Shown here in pieces: positions 13,201 to 25,605 of a stretch of DNA of 64,000 nucleotides (position 1 is the stretch's first letter; each line of letters begins with the position of its first letter). Origin of the DNA: Spisula solida (taxonomy: Eukaryota; Mollusca; Bivalvia; Venerida; Mactridae). Position numbers and translations under genes: made by a program. Location of the stretch: positions 36,993,822 to 37,057,821 of the forward strand of contig OX365955.1 of assembly GCA_947247005.1 (NCBI GenBank). The letters are read 5' to 3'. The notes under the pieces are model-generated. The model searched no databases, had not been told where the DNA came from, and worked only from the letters and a program-made list of their open reading frames with translations.

Positions 13201-16200
13201 GTTTTGCAAGCAATCGAATACATGAACATACACTTTTATGACACAATAAAATCGGATTTCGCCAAATTTACATCAAATCTGACCGCGTTGAAATTTGACC
13301 TCAAAGTACATTGACCTTTTTTTGAAATTGACTCCAACAAAATGTAAATATTGTTTTTCAAACTACTAAGTGCCTGTTAGTGATAAGACGTTTTTTTATA
13401 ATACGTTATTAACCTCATCTGTTCAAGTGAATGAACTTTAAAACAATATCGTAATCACACTGGAGACAAAAGGCAACGTTGAAACATGAGCCCTTGGCTA
13501 TAAAGTCACATTTCAACGAGGTCACAGGTTAATTTTCAGATTGTGTTGTTTTACGAAAGTACAATGACATACCTATACAAGCATCTGTATTCCAAGTATT
13601 ATCACACGTTGACCAGGGAAGTGTTGGGTAAAACGAACAAACACAGTAGTAGAGTACCCAGCCAATAGCCACGCCAAAATACCAGAGATAAATAATAGAC
13701 ACTATAATACCTATGGCACCTATACCTAAAATGTTGAAGATTTAAAATCAAGTTATAGACATATGACAACCACTCGCTTTTGAAGGGGAAGGTTAAAGGT
13801 TCAAAAACCGGGAAGGGTCCGTACAGATATGTCCTTTTTGGCGAGCCACCAGGTCGTTAAATAATAGCTTCATTGTAACACTGGTACTCGACCAGAGAAA
13901 CAATTCTATAAATTGCCGCTGTGGCCTATAATCTATATAAATATAAATTAAAGGCCACGGCTAGCTATTTATAAAATTGTTTGTGTGGTCGAGTGCCAAT
14001 GCATTGTATGATTAATGTGTATATCTGGCTGTTGCCCAAGATTGATCTGTGTGTCGTACCGTCCTCACAAGCCAGGCGGACTGTGTGACTTGTGTGTTTT
14101 TGTATGTTGCATTTTGTTTTCCACTCTTGTATTCATATCATAGAAATAAAGCAGGTGTATTACCTTGTATTTGAAAATTAATGAAACCCTTTTCCCTGTA
14201 TTGGCCATAATTAAAAAGTCTGGCAATGTTAATTAGCTGAACACTAACATCACGCAATCATATGTACACTACCAAATAGTGATATTTTTTAAACCGCCAC
14301 TTTATATTTTATTTCTGTCTTGTCAAAAATAAATGCATTCACATGAACTTTTACATACCGATACTTGAAAAGATGATGCAGTAGCTATGATTATGCAGCT
14401 TAATTCAGTGCATTCGGTGTATGGGCGTAAAAAAGCATGTTTTGCACGTGCATGACATGTACACAGAAATTCACGTGCCGTTAACGAATTCGGCATTAAT
14501 GATTTAAACCAAGACTAAATACTCGGAAAACAATTCGATGGCCTCGTGTTTTTTTATCATTTTCTCTGTAATAATGGATTTTTTTTAATTTCCTGCCATA
14601 GCCAAATTTTTGGAACTCCTTATTCAAAACAAACTGTATTCAGTTTTATTGCATGTAAAATAACTAGATTAGTGTTGCTAAATAATGCTTTAGACGGCTT
14701 TTGGTATGTTAAAAATGTCCAACTCTATATGCCTATTTTAATAGGCGTAAATTTGTTTTAAACTCTTACTGCCAGCCAATAAAATACTCTTATGAGAATT
14801 ATATTATGTTTTTTGTTTGCTTTAAAAAACTAAATTGGTGATTAAGCTGTTTGTGTTCTAATTAACTGTATACAGATATACAACCTGTTACCTGGTGACT
14901 CTGTTTGTTGGACCTGCACTCTTTCTCCAGTTTGTATAAGGGGTAGACTGATCAATATTAAACTAATGTACTTTACTATTTCATCAGGTTTATCCTTTGA
15001 CAATTATGTTTTTGTTCTCATTCTGTTTATTGTACGAGCGTATGCATGATTTATGATATGCATGATGGCGATTTGGCACTGATCTCCCGAAACATCTCAA
15101 TCTGAGCTCAATCCCAATTTACATATTTTGTCACCTATCGTTTGACATCGTTTCCAAGCCAATCTGTACAATCTGTAAATTTGTATAACAAAACAGAAAC
15201 ATTATTCTGAGTTTATTACAGTAACACTTCGAGAGCTCGAATTTCATATTTATTTGAAAGTCAGACTCCGAATCTCAATTTGAGTTGAGATTTCCCCCTT
15301 TAGATGCTACGGGAGAACGGGCCTGTATAGATCACACCAATAGACTGTTGTGTTCTGTTATTTACTGTTATCAGAGGAGACAATTTACCAAAAAGTCAGC
15401 AAGTTGGCTAATGTGCCGGGATGCATTCTCAGAACCAGGCGCAACTTGCAATACTCAGTTATACGTTTTATTCCAAAGATGGCAATACAATTCTCCAAGG
15501 AGTATGCCCATTTAATAAAAGTAAAGTGATTAAAATAATATAGTATGAACGTCTCGCCCTAATTGAACAGATCGGGCAAATTAGCTTAAGCCTAGGTCCC
15601 AGTAAGCATTTTTGCCTCGGCGATATACTCCCGATTGAAATTAATGAGCATTCAGGACACCGGGAACAGGTTCCTCGTGGTCTAGGAGAAGCTTCTGGGA
15701 AGTCATGAAACAGTTTGTGATATTGGAAGGAATTGTGATGAATCGGGTGGTATCGGAAGAAATCGGGAGAACCTAGCCGGTGTGGACTTCCTCCATACCC
15801 AACTTTTATTGTTGTATCGATAATCCGCGCGTCGATAAAATTTACATTAAAAGTAGGAGACATTTAGTTTTATGCTTATACTTCCTTAACGGATTAAAAT
15901 ATCAAATTTGTATTTAGCACAAAAGTTTATTTAATCTTTACACGAAACTATGGTTATTTTTTAATTATTTTTAAATCTAAAACATTATGGGCCAATTTAA
16001 CTTTGAAAAGTATCATTCTTGAATTACTCTATATTCTATGTAAAATTAGCGGATTTGACAGAAATTGTCCGTTAAACTTGGTGTTTAATACTCTATATCA
16101 AATATATCACATATTATATCAAAAATGTACACCCCACATTAGAAAGTAAATTTATTTTACTTTCGAAACATGTAAAAATAAATAAAAGATTTTAAGAATG

Positions 16201-19200
16201 TTATGGGCCTTTGTGACATTGAATTAAATCCTTACTTAAATTTATTTAGCGCTTATTCATTCGGTAAAGTTCGTTAGCTGTCGGAATTTATCGAGCAAAT
16301 TATCTGTGCGCAGCATGACGGCCAATTTAAATGATCGGATTAATATACAGCCTGCAATATAACAATTTAAATTTGAAGTGTGAAGTTAATTTACACAACA
16401 GACATTTGTGAATAATTTCCTCCATAACTAACTGAAACAAGTGTAATAAGTTTTAACACGGGATGTTAAATCCAAGAAATTTGATTAAAAATTCCTAATT
16501 TTTTAACATGGATCCATGTATCGTTCCTGATTTAATAGTGGCAGTTTCATTATTCATTTATACCTCATCCATATAACATCCTCATATAATTAAAACAGAT
16601 ACACCTGAGGTCATTCTCACTATAAGAAACTAGAAACATATAATACAGCTTTTAGAACAATTAGATATAATTAAATTGACTATAATTTGAAACTACTTAA
16701 ATACAAAGACCTAACTATATTTAGATCTTTGTTAAATACAAGTATAGTAGAGATCAGGGTTATTCATACACAAATGTGCCAGCCAACGACCAATTGTTGA
16801 ATGAAAGGTACTTAATTGTTCATTCGTCCAATAGACTGTCGGTGGGCACTATGTATATCAAATAACACTGATTGCGAATCCATGCTGGTTGTGGTATGTT
16901 TTAATACGGGAATCAGTGTAGCAATACCGCGTGACAAAATACTACAGTCCAAAGAAGAATTTTGTAAACAAAACTTCCACCCGGAGAAGAAAAACATGAA
17001 ATACAGACCAGGCTAAGGGAAACAAGTAATTAAGAATTACAAGCAATACAGAAGTCCCCTACCGGTTTGAGGCCATTTTCAATGTTTCTGTTGCCATAGC
17101 AACCACAATTTTTGTCAGAATCAAAATATTGTTAGACGTGCATAATCCGCTTATTGCCCCCTATCCGCATATCAAGTTTCAAACCTAGCTTGGAAACTGT
17201 TTGAGTTATGTCAGGATCCAGATTGTTTGACGGACGGACGGACGGACGGCAAACCTATAGTCCCCTCCGGTCAAAAACCGGTAGGGGAACAAAATATAAG
17301 GTTTCCGTGATAGATAGTATATCTCTCCATAGTTGGCCGTTTTTTCAATTACCCTGTGAAACCTTGTGTGTGTGAGCGGACTACAGTGTCACGCCTTTTC
17401 GTTTTCCTGGTACTATCTACTCCATGCGTGATTGGAGAGTCATGTTTACACCTTCCGGGAACACCGGAGGCTATTTCGCAACAAACAAAATGCATATTGT
17501 AACAATGCATAGCACTTATATGACATTTTCTTTTAATTCTCAATTATGGCTACTGTTCCAAGTAAAAACATTCAGGCTACGGTTTAAAGCTGTTTTTCAG
17601 ATTTTCCATAATACCAAGCAACATATCGCTCCTGATGCTATTTTTGTCAATATTACACACAATACAATATACTTTTTTTCGTCAGGTTTTATTTGTAATA
17701 ACATATTATACCAAATTTAAGAACACAAACACGCACATGAGTAACAGTAGTTTAAAATATATACATGTAGTAATTGATAATAAGCTTGCGTAGGGTAATT
17801 TTGAGTAATTTACATACGTGCATTTGATGTTTGATCTAAATTAAATATTAAACGGTGCCATCGATATTCACTGTGAATTATTGAATGTAACTCAAGCAGC
17901 GAGGACTTACCTCATGGTACATGCCATAATTTCAGGCTAAGAACACAAGTAAAATTCTGGCAACTCAAAGTGAAAAACAATCGTAATCATTTTATTGTTT
18001 GACTGATTTTTACGAGACATCCTTGAAATTCGACACTAGTATTTCAAACATAAGATAATTACAGTTGTTTTAAACTTTACAGCGTTAACATCAGTGAGTT
18101 ATTCGGTTCATTTTGCAATTCATTTTCATCAAATGCAATCAAATTTCAGGCAATTTCAGTGGTAAAAGTGTAAATTCTATAGGACTTTGGATGTAAAAAT
18201 ACTATATAACTACAAAATGCCGATGTTTCGCAAGTTACATTAAATGTCAGAGTGGTTGTTTATAGCAACTATATCAAAATTAAGCGAATATTTGACAATT
18301 CTATTTTTGCAATACACCAATACGTGAGGCAGCACCTTTAAAACAACTACTATCTTATGCACATACTTACAGTCTATCTGATTAACATACTTATAGTAGG
18401 AATTCCGATCGGAAATAAAATCTATGATAACTACAATCATGTTATTATTATACTGGCTATGCAGTGCTTGGAAAGACTTTAAGGGAAGCTATAAACGAAA
18501 CACAAAGGGCCTTTGTAACTTGCCTAAATTAAATTAAAGTTTTATATATTGATAAGATCATGCGTTCTATCTATCTATCTAGCTATATTAATAAAGATTT
18601 CGTTCTGATATGTACTACGTTTTAATAGCTCTCGTTATGCATTTTAAATTTTCATTTAATATGCACATTGAACCATATCGGTTCTATCTATCGCTATACA
18701 TACATGCATAAATAATAGATTCGTATACCGCGTCCAAAACATCGCTAAATTCTCACTTCAGTATAATTAATGTGTTCAGGATAAATACTATTTCTGAAAT
18801 TCATAAGGGTATCCAATATATTACTAATATACATGATAACATACATGGGTTGTGTTTGTCGTTGTCCGTCTGTTATTTGATTATAATGCCAATCAAAAGT
18901 GAAATTCACACCATGTTTAGCTAAAATAACTTCGTTTTTGACGTTACCCAAAATTAATAGTGCTATGCATTGTTACAGTATGCATTTTGTTTGTTGCTAA
19001 ATAGCCTCAGGTGTTCCAGGAAGGTGTAAACATGACTCTTCAATCACGCATGGAGAAGATAATACCAGGAAAACGAAAAGGCTTGATACTGTAGTCCGCT
19101 CTCACACACATTGTTTCCAAGGTTTCACAGGGTAATTGAAAAAACGGCCAAACTACGGAGAGATATACTATATATCGCGGAAGCCTTATAGTTTTTCCCT

Positions 19201-22200
19201 TAGCGTGGTCTGTATTTCATAGAATTTGGTGAAGGAATAAAATACTTACGTCTGTTTTTCTCTTCCAAGTGGAGGTTTTATTTACAAAATTCTTCTTGGG
19301 ACTGTAGTATTTTGTCACGTGGTATTGCTACACTGGGAATGTTAAACATTATATGTTGAATAAACCGGGCTTGAATTTTATCTGCAATTGATGAATTTAA
19401 CTGGATAGAAATAAGTCTTACGTTAAGTTTAAACTGTATTCCCGAGTATACTGTTTTATTATAAAAATGCTATTAAATCATATATCAGTATGTAAAAATG
19501 TTGACAATTTGCACACATTTATTCTCTCTCATAAGCATCCGTATTATAATGATTATGAGTAAAGATAATACAATTATATTCGTAATTTTAGTATGTCGTA
19601 CATCTTAAACCGGTTTGAATACTTTCCCGATGCTGATTGCAAAAAATGAATTGCTCTGCCCAGTGACGTTTTACCTTTTGTTTGGATAATAATACTTTGT
19701 AAACTTTTGATTACTTGACTTGAAAACGTATATAAAAAGGCGACTTTTACAACTCAGACAAATTCTAAACTCAGAACCAGGTTGCAGTGTTTTTTTTTTA
19801 TTTGGACTGAGCAACCACCTGTTTTGAACAGCCATTATCATACAATTAAAATTGTTTCATCATGTTAAAACAGCTGTAAAGTCAGTTAAATGTCAAAATG
19901 CCTATATGAGTGACATTTCTGCTTAAACCTGTTATACCACGGATATATACTATACACTCCCGTATTCTTTGATTATACATAACATAACATTTAAACAGTT
20001 AATTCATAACCCACGGAATATAGACGATACACATATCATCATACAAACGCATAATTAAGTATATTTTCCCCATGTACATAGTAATAACACACACAATCAA
20101 CGAAGTCTGTATCATACATGTTCTAAAAACTAAATTATTTCGTAAAGACAGAGACAAGTACCCTTCGCATGTACAACATGTCAAAAATATAAATTGTATA
20201 ATAATTGTTGCTGTAAGGGCAAAAAACCCTTAGGCAAACGATAGGCATTAATTACATTCCGACTACCCGTGGAGTTTGCTCAGCGTGATTACGCAATCAA
20301 GATAAGATCGATCAGATTAAAACTGGTATAGCCCCAAATAAGGAAGATAACTGTTGTTACTTGAAAATGGCAATATTGCCGTGAAACAAATTGTTGGACA
20401 TGAATGGCTTTATGAGATACCTAACTTCTGATCACAGTACCTCTTATTGCATATCGTTCAATATCAGGCTGGTAGACGTTCGGTAACAATAACTTCACTA
20501 GCAGGTGACTCACCAACAGGCTATAATACATTTTGTATTATGTATATCACAACAAACCCGTACCAGGATTCGAACATTCTGTCCCTCGTCGTCCCGAGGT
20601 GAAGCCTTAAACGATTTGATCAATGAGACGGTAGTACGTGTGCAGATTAACCTACCGTAAGAAGTAAATTCGGTTTGAGATACATTGTATCTGACTGCGT
20701 GCTTAAAACAGATGATTGACAGATTTGGACTTAATTGCACTGACCGCTTATGACAGGTCATTGAGGAGGTAATTGTATATAGGACAAGGAGTAACACTTT
20801 GGTTCATTCGAAACGCCTCGTACAATTGTTATTCTAGAACAGACTGGCACCAGTTTGAATATTAAAAATATCGTATATTGCGACGTAGGAATCAATCGGA
20901 CCGAGGCAACAGTCTAATTCTACACTCGCAAAACGTATAAGTACACACTTGTTTAATTGCCCATAGCTCGGTCGATATGTATTTGATTTTGCTGAAAATT
21001 TCAACATACGTAGATTGGATGTGTGGAATTACATTACAATCGCTGTTTTAACATCTGATTAAAATTGTCACAAACAGAATACACTAATGATGACATCAGC
21101 AGAATCTAAATTCACACAATAATGCCGTGTGTTAATCGGGCGATTGCCAAGTTGCTAATGCACATATGGCCCCGCTGTGCTGATAAAGTTCTTTTTCAAG
21201 TCTATGTTGTTATCACGGAGACAGAAATAAAGAACAAAGCACAATTTAGGTTTAGAAAAACAGACTTTTTCATAAAAATGCAATTTCGGACATGTTTAAC
21301 TCCTCTTGACCATAACAATACAAAATATATTTAAAACTAAAAAAACCACCACGTTGTTGTGTGAAAAATCGAATTGTTTTGCGTTTTTTTAATTTGACGA
21401 TAAATCTCAATTTCAAATTTACCATACATAAAATTAATTTGCAACTACGCGTCAATTTCTCGGCCATTTAACGGTTTTTGATGTTTCATGGTTCAATGAA
21501 CCGCTGTATTTAATTTTGAAGAAAAAACTTCAATTATCCAGTCATGTGATAGGCAATACCATGTACACAAAAATTCATGCATAAAAAATAAAAAAAGTTA
21601 TAACGGTAAAACCACAAGTGTACTTATAAGTTTTGCCGAGTGAAGAATCCTACTTATAGTGTATATTGCCGAGGATTTCCAATTGACTTTGGTTATCCGA
21701 AGCTGAACTAGACGACTGAAGTGACGCCTCAAATGTTATAATTCACGCATTCTCAAAAATTGGGCCAGTTGCCTGTCACAACTACTTTAGTGTCATTAAC
21801 AGTATGTACATGCAAAAACTTTGGAATTTGAATAAAAATAAAATTTAGGGTATTTTTATTTTGAATGACCTATTAACTGCTTTTCAACAGAAAAACATAT
21901 TTATTGACATGTGGGTTATAACTTCAGTTTATTATTGAAAGAAAATGGTGCAACGTTATTAATATTCTAGAACTAAAGTCGTACTGAGTGTCTACCGTAT
22001 GGTCAGCACGTTTTTATTCGTCACGTTAAATACAATTTAGTGTCACGTAAGATTTAAGTTTAAAATTTGAAATTCCTTATTAATGTACGCTTGATTTTTT
22101 GCATTCGAGGACTTACAATGTTATTTTAGTTTTTGATATATCTTAATGATTAGTATTTGCATAGTTTGCATGTTATTCAAACTGAATATTTGACACTGGA

Positions 22201-24529
22201 AGTTGGAAGAGTAAGGAAGTAAAATTTCCAGTTTATGTAGTTACATTAAATATAATAGATTATTGCATTTATTAATTTTGATGAGAAGCAATGCTGCCTG
22301 TGACAAAAATGTTATATACACTAGCATATTATCGTTTAATTTATAACAAATTAATGCATATAATGACAGCAAATGTGTGTATAATCACGTCACGTAAAAT
22401 ACAAAATAATCCCATAGTTGTTTGAGCCAATACAGCAATACATTGTTTGCATATTGGCAATGATTTATTGTTTTATACTAGTAGGCTCAAGTAATAGTGA
22501 TATGATATTTTCTTTCATTTAAATGTCATTGAATAAAAACGAAAGTTATATACAATGCAAATTTGATCCACCCGTGTCTACTGGGAAATGGATGCGATTG
22601 TTCAAACTTTCTGATGACTGAACAGGGCTCTTATAGAATCATGTACAGTTATGGGAGGTATCGTTTTCTAAATAGTATGTGATATTAATATGTAATTTGC
22701 ATAAGTTTTGCTTCCAGGCTTGGTGTGTGTTAATTGTTGTTTACAACAGGTTTCAAACTGGTATTTTACGTGACAGTCAATACATGTTACATGTCAAAAC
22801 TATAAAGTATGTTTAGCGTGTTAAGCTGTTTCTTTTGGTATGTATAAACGGAAAATCATGTATTTGTGTTTCAAAGCTTATCAGATTATATTCCTTATGT
22901 TCTAGTTTCGTGTTTAATGTTTCTTTTTACTTTACAGTAGTAGTTTACGTGACAACATTTTGTTCAACGCGTTAACTAATCACCTGAAGCTATATCAACG
23001 TGTATTTGATTTTTTCTGGTACACTCGCGCAAATAGTTCGAAAATATGAGGCCAGACACGTCACTTCAACAAAACACGTAAAGTTTTATTCTAGTATTGG
23101 TTAATGAGTTTCTCTTGAATTTTACGTGACGATAAATTCTTTACAAAAACACGCACCTGTATATATATGCGTAGCCAGATTGTTTTAGATACCGTCCCAA
23201 ATTATTCAGTAGTGCCATAGGTTATGACTTATGTTTTTGAATATAACACTGAGACTTTTATGAATTTGTACTACTAATCAAAATAAATAAGAAACTAAAT
23301 GAGTGTTAAAAAGAGTGAAAACAAAATAGAATGTTATAATGTACATACCGGTTTCCTAAATATACTGGCAGTTTATTGTTTTCATACAGTTGGTATGTGT
23401 AGATAAGTTGTATTTGAGTATTAAAAATAACCAAATCATTATTGAACATCATTGCCGTGTTCTTTAGGATAGTCAGTATATCATATATGCAGTCATAACG
23501 TAAAATACACTGATGAAAACACATGCCTGTTTCAAACAACAGCATAGAAAAATGCATGTGTTTATTGATGAGGGTATGTATGAAAAATGTTGCTAAAGAT
23601 GTTCGACTTTCATGTCAAATAGATGTTTTTAATGAACTTAAAGGTCAAATTTTTCATTCCTGTACTACCAGGTTGGCTCAAATTTTGAGAATGCGTGAAT
23701 ACGTATAGATATGCCTTACACGTTTTATTGCAATGATGTATGCCAAATAGACAAAACATTGTAAATTGACTTTTTAACGTTATTTCTAGGCAAATATGTA
23801 TATATACCTTTAAAAAGCGGACATATGCACCAAATATTGACGATTGACTTTCCCGCAAACTGACCTAGGCATACTTCTAGATAGTATAATGGACCTCCGC
23901 AAATTACAATAAATATTAAGAACGGTATAATTGCCACACCTGAAATTGATATATCGTAGATTATATATAATTATACTTTCGATGAAGATTTGCACAACAA
24001 ATCGTCGCATATACTTCGACTTCCTAACATAATTGTTAAATGTTAAAATGCACATCGCTATACACATTGATATTATTTTAGAAAATGTGGCAAACGAAAG
24101 AAAAATTAAAATTTATGGAAAATTTAATTTCAACTTTTAAATTTGCAATAAATTATAAAACAACTATATACATACTATAATAATTGCATGATATACGATT
24201 GTCCCAAACAACTTCGCTCAAAATAATCTAAATATGGAATACTTTTTCTTACCTCCGCCATTCCTGTAGCAAAAATATGGAAACCTCCAAACATTTCCTA
24301 GACCAACTGTAAATCCCACAAGAGACAGAATGGATTCAATCTGATTAGCCCAAGTATCTCTGTCTTCTGTTTCTGAACTCTCTACGTCTTCTTCTTTCTC
24401 CGCATCTACTATTAGTTTGTTCTCCACATGTGCATTTTCTTTTTCTTCTTGTGTAAAAGTAGTAGCATTCATGTTGCCAACGTAATCCGTATGTTTAGTT
24501 TTCATGGCAATTAAAGTACACCTCTCCAT
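1276..24529 (-). CDS. SLC6-family Na+/Cl- dependent neurotransmitter/amino-acid transporter (3' incomplete)
   Basis: Plasma-membrane symporter with the LeuT fold. Exons, all GT-AG and in continuous phase: 24253-24529, 23808-23939, 13573-13725, 10317-10401, 7773-7905, 7266-7400, 6738-6841, 4842-4966, 4201-4313, 2889-3020, 1783-1882, 1276-1376; together about 530 residues of the usual 600-650. Exon 1 starts at an ATG, has a charged cytosolic N-terminus, then TM1 with [18 protein letters not shown]. Exon 2 carries TM2 ([14 protein letters not shown]), exon 3 TM3, exon 4 an extracellular loop with two N-glycosylation sequons (NLT, NVT), exons 5-6 TM4-5, exon 7 TM6-7 ([17 protein letters not shown]), exon 8 FSVLGY, exon 9 TM8 ([18 protein letters not shown]), exons 10-12 TM9-11. 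TM12 and the C-terminus lie beyond the window. The substrate cannot be told: features are shared with GABA, glycine and taurine carriers. Introns are long (intron 2 about 10 kb) and rich in transposons. Confidence 0.92.
2480..2761 (+). repeat. Dispersed repeat/MITE with AGTCCCC ends, copy 1
   Basis: One of three copies of a ~270-bp repeat in this window (others at 17028-17291 and 52185-52454). All begin with a shared AAGTAATTAA-type lead and have inverted ends of the form AGTCCCCTACCGGTTT and ACCGGTAGGGGACT. The body contains ACGGACGGAC runs. This copy sits in an SLC6 intron. Confidence 0.75.
3860..4075 (+). repeat. ~215-bp dispersed repeat, copy 1
   Basis: Direct repeat partner of 15588-15795: both start GCCTAGGTCCC, contain TTTTTGCCTCGGCGA and GGGAACAGGTTCCTC, and end near ATCGGGAGAAC, with clear divergence. 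Class unknown. Both copies lie in introns of the SLC6 gene. Confidence 0.7.
4131..4259. repeat. 64/65-bp tandem duplication covering the 3' end and splice donor of SLC6 exon 9
   Basis: Two adjacent copies (4131-4194 and 4195-4259) differ by a few substitutions and one indel. The distal copy holds the true end of exon 9 (VGIDTQ, then GTCAGT). The second copy, just inside the intron, repeats the last coding bases and a second CAG|GTCAGT donor at 4137. Using that second donor would add 64 bases and shift the frame. Confidence 0.85.
5117..6379 (+). mobile_element. mariner/Tc1-like transposon, degenerate
   Basis: A 1,263-bp unit flanked by TA on both sides (5115-5116 and 6380-6381). The TIRs begin CGAGAGGTGCCCCACTTATA and match over about 50 bp. 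The plus-strand reading near 5215-5405 looks like a Tc1/mariner-type helix-turn-helix N-terminus (motif [10 protein letters not shown], then YTVSVTTIS) and is cut by stops. Size, TA target and HTH all fit the superfamily, and the coding part is broken. A second copy of the family lies at 11499-12790. Confidence 0.8.
8094..8106 (+). repeat. Run of 13 G
   Basis: Uninterrupted G homopolymer in SLC6 intron 4, a likely site of length variation or sequencing error. Confidence 0.9.
10608..11425 (+). repeat. ~0.8-kb dispersed repeat (GACCTNGTTTTTGACC type), longest copy
   Basis: Begins AAGAGGGCCCAAAGGGCC and ends with CACTCTGTCACTTTGTGACA, then GGTTAGCTAAAA. Its core repeats TGACCTAGTTTTTGACC and GATCATTGTGACCAAGTTT phrases, followed by a run of ACGGACGGACG. 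Part or all of the same repeat recurs at 33572-33715 plus 38425-38552 (split by an insertion), 46630-46762 and 50160-50768. A tRNA B-box-like GGGTTCAAACCAC (minus strand) near 11010-11035 may be an unrelated insertion. Coding capacity: none seen. Confidence 0.75.
11499..12790 (-). mobile_element. mariner/Tc1-like transposon, second copy, opposite orientation
   Basis: A 1,292-bp unit flanked by TA (11497-11498 and 12791-12792) with TIRs starting CGAGAGGTGTTCAACTTATA, the same family as 5117-6379. A short minus-strand reading near 12351-12560 contains SVKTISNI, comparable to the HTH segment of the other copy, which suggests the coding strand is minus here. The frame is broken. Confidence 0.75.
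13879..14002. mobile_element. Short foldback MITE
   Basis: About 124 bp with ~48-bp imperfect inverted arms: CACTGGTACTCGACCAGAG on the left and GTGGTCGAGTGCCAATG on the right, separated by ~24 AT-rich bases. It would form a long hairpin. Sits in SLC6 intron 2, just upstream of exon 3. Confidence 0.7.
14003..16913. other. SLC6 intron 2, no gene
   Basis: AT-rich sequence with short chance reading frames on both strands and no splice-bounded exon that I can recognise. It contains the second copy of the 215-bp dispersed repeat (15588-15795). Confidence 0.6.
15588..15795 (+). repeat. ~215-bp dispersed repeat, copy 2
   Basis: Same orientation and order of blocks as 3860-4075 (GCCTAGGTCCC start, GCCTCGGCGA, GGGAACAGGTTCCTCG, ATCGGGAGAACC end). 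Confidence 0.7.
16914..19335. mobile_element. 2.4-kb element with long TIRs and 5-bp target duplication
   Basis: The ends read CAGTGTAGCAATACC and its reverse complement, flanked on both sides by GGAAT (16909-16913 and 19336-19340), a perfect 5-bp target-site duplication. The arms pair over several hundred bases: 16914-17020 with about 19200-19335, and 17292-17520 with about 18960-19180. The interior (17.5-18.95 kb) has no transposase reading frame, so the element is non-autonomous. The left arm is interrupted by a copy of the AGTCCCC repeat, dating that insertion as later. Superfamily not determined. Confidence 0.8.
17028..17291 (+). repeat. AGTCCCC-ended repeat, copy 2 (nested in a TIR arm)
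   Basis: Same family as 2480-2761. It breaks the left arm of the 16914-19335 element; the right arm (near 19180-19200) lacks it, so the pre-insertion sequence can be read there. Confidence 0.8.
20548..20650 (-). repeat. tRNA-like SINE head, weak
   Basis: The minus strand carries a B-box-like TGTTCGAATCCTGG with a degenerate A-box-like stretch about 50 bases upstream. A tRNA-derived SINE fragment is the likeliest reading; a functional tRNA is unlikely. Confidence 0.4.
20923..21642. mobile_element. TA-flanked TIR element, family CACTCGGCAAAAC, copy 1
   Basis: A 720-bp unit with ends CACTCG(G)CAAAAC...TATAAGTACAC in inverted orientation; TA precedes the left end, while the right flank TA is lost. 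The interior is the reverse complement of the 25606-26336 copy over most of its length. No transposase frame, so probably a mariner-type MITE. Confidence 0.75.
21643..23807. other. SLC6 intron 2 near exon 2, no gene
   Basis: Very AT-rich, with several scattered TTACGTGAC and CACGTAAAA phrases but no exon or element ends that I can define. Confidence 0.5.
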
Positions 24530-24942
24530 CTAGTACGCTGTATTAACGGGAAGTACGATACGGGTAATGTATCACATTGTGCGGAGACCTCTCATCTCTA
24601 TCAACCATACAGCTATACGCCCCAACTCAATCCTTATAAGTATACATTCGAACGCAATCAATCGTATAGTTATACATTACAACTCATCAACCATATCAGT
24701 CCCTTGACAATATATAACCATTGTAAAATATTTGAAATTGTATATACATGTAGAATGATTGGCAATATCTTGTTAAGGCAGTTCGCTATAGCAAACTCGT
24801 AACTTGTATTTGAGAGTTCAAAGATAGAAATTCTAATTCGGCAAGGGTGTGGTGGATGCCCTCCTGAATCCGGTGGTGGCAATGTGGAAAATACTATGCC
24901 TGTCTAGGTACTTCTGTGAGTACCAATATTGTCCAGGGCTCG

Positions 24943-25343
24943 GAATTACAACCAATACTTACACTCACCACTCACCACTCAAGTATTGATATTCAGTCTT
25001 TTGGGGTTCAAAGCGATATGTTTTTAGAGCAAGAAGTTGTAATAATGTTAAATTGGTACTAAATCTTATTTTTGGCTTACTTCCTAGTGTAATTAAGTGT
25101 ATTTGTAAGCTTTAATTGTAATTTACCAGTGCTGAGTGTGGCACTCAGATTCACAAATTACATTTATACCTCATAAATGGTACACGATTGCAAAGAAAAT
25201 GTATCAAATGTTTTTTAACACTCGCATAACAATTTTAAAATTTTCCTCATTTAGATGTGCAATCTTGGACAAATATGGGCTCATTATTTGACTTTTTCAA
25301 TATTTGAGTGTTGAGTGCTGAGTGTAAGTATTGGTTGTAATTC
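24943..25343. mobile_element. ~400-bp MITE
   Basis: Inverted ends of about 45 bp: GAATTACAACCAATACTTAC on the left and GTAAGTATTGGTTGTAATTC on the right, followed inward by CACTCA-rich and GAGTGTTGAGTG-rich stretches that also pair. Lies 0.4 kb upstream of the SLC6 start codon. Confidence 0.75.
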
Positions 25344-25605
25344 TGGGCCAAGGTACAGCCGTTCCTGATCATTTAGAGTACCTACTACCTCATGTACATT
25401 GATTCTTTATTGTACAAAGGCATCCGACCCATACACACATTACATGATATCATACATAATTTATATACAAATATTGAAGCTTAAACACACTTCACGTCTC
25501 GATACATCACACCATATTTTGTCTGACTTGAAATGCACGGTAAATACAAAATGCAGTATTTCTGATCAGCATTTGTGTCTTGCATTTCTACCCAATAATA
25601 ACATA

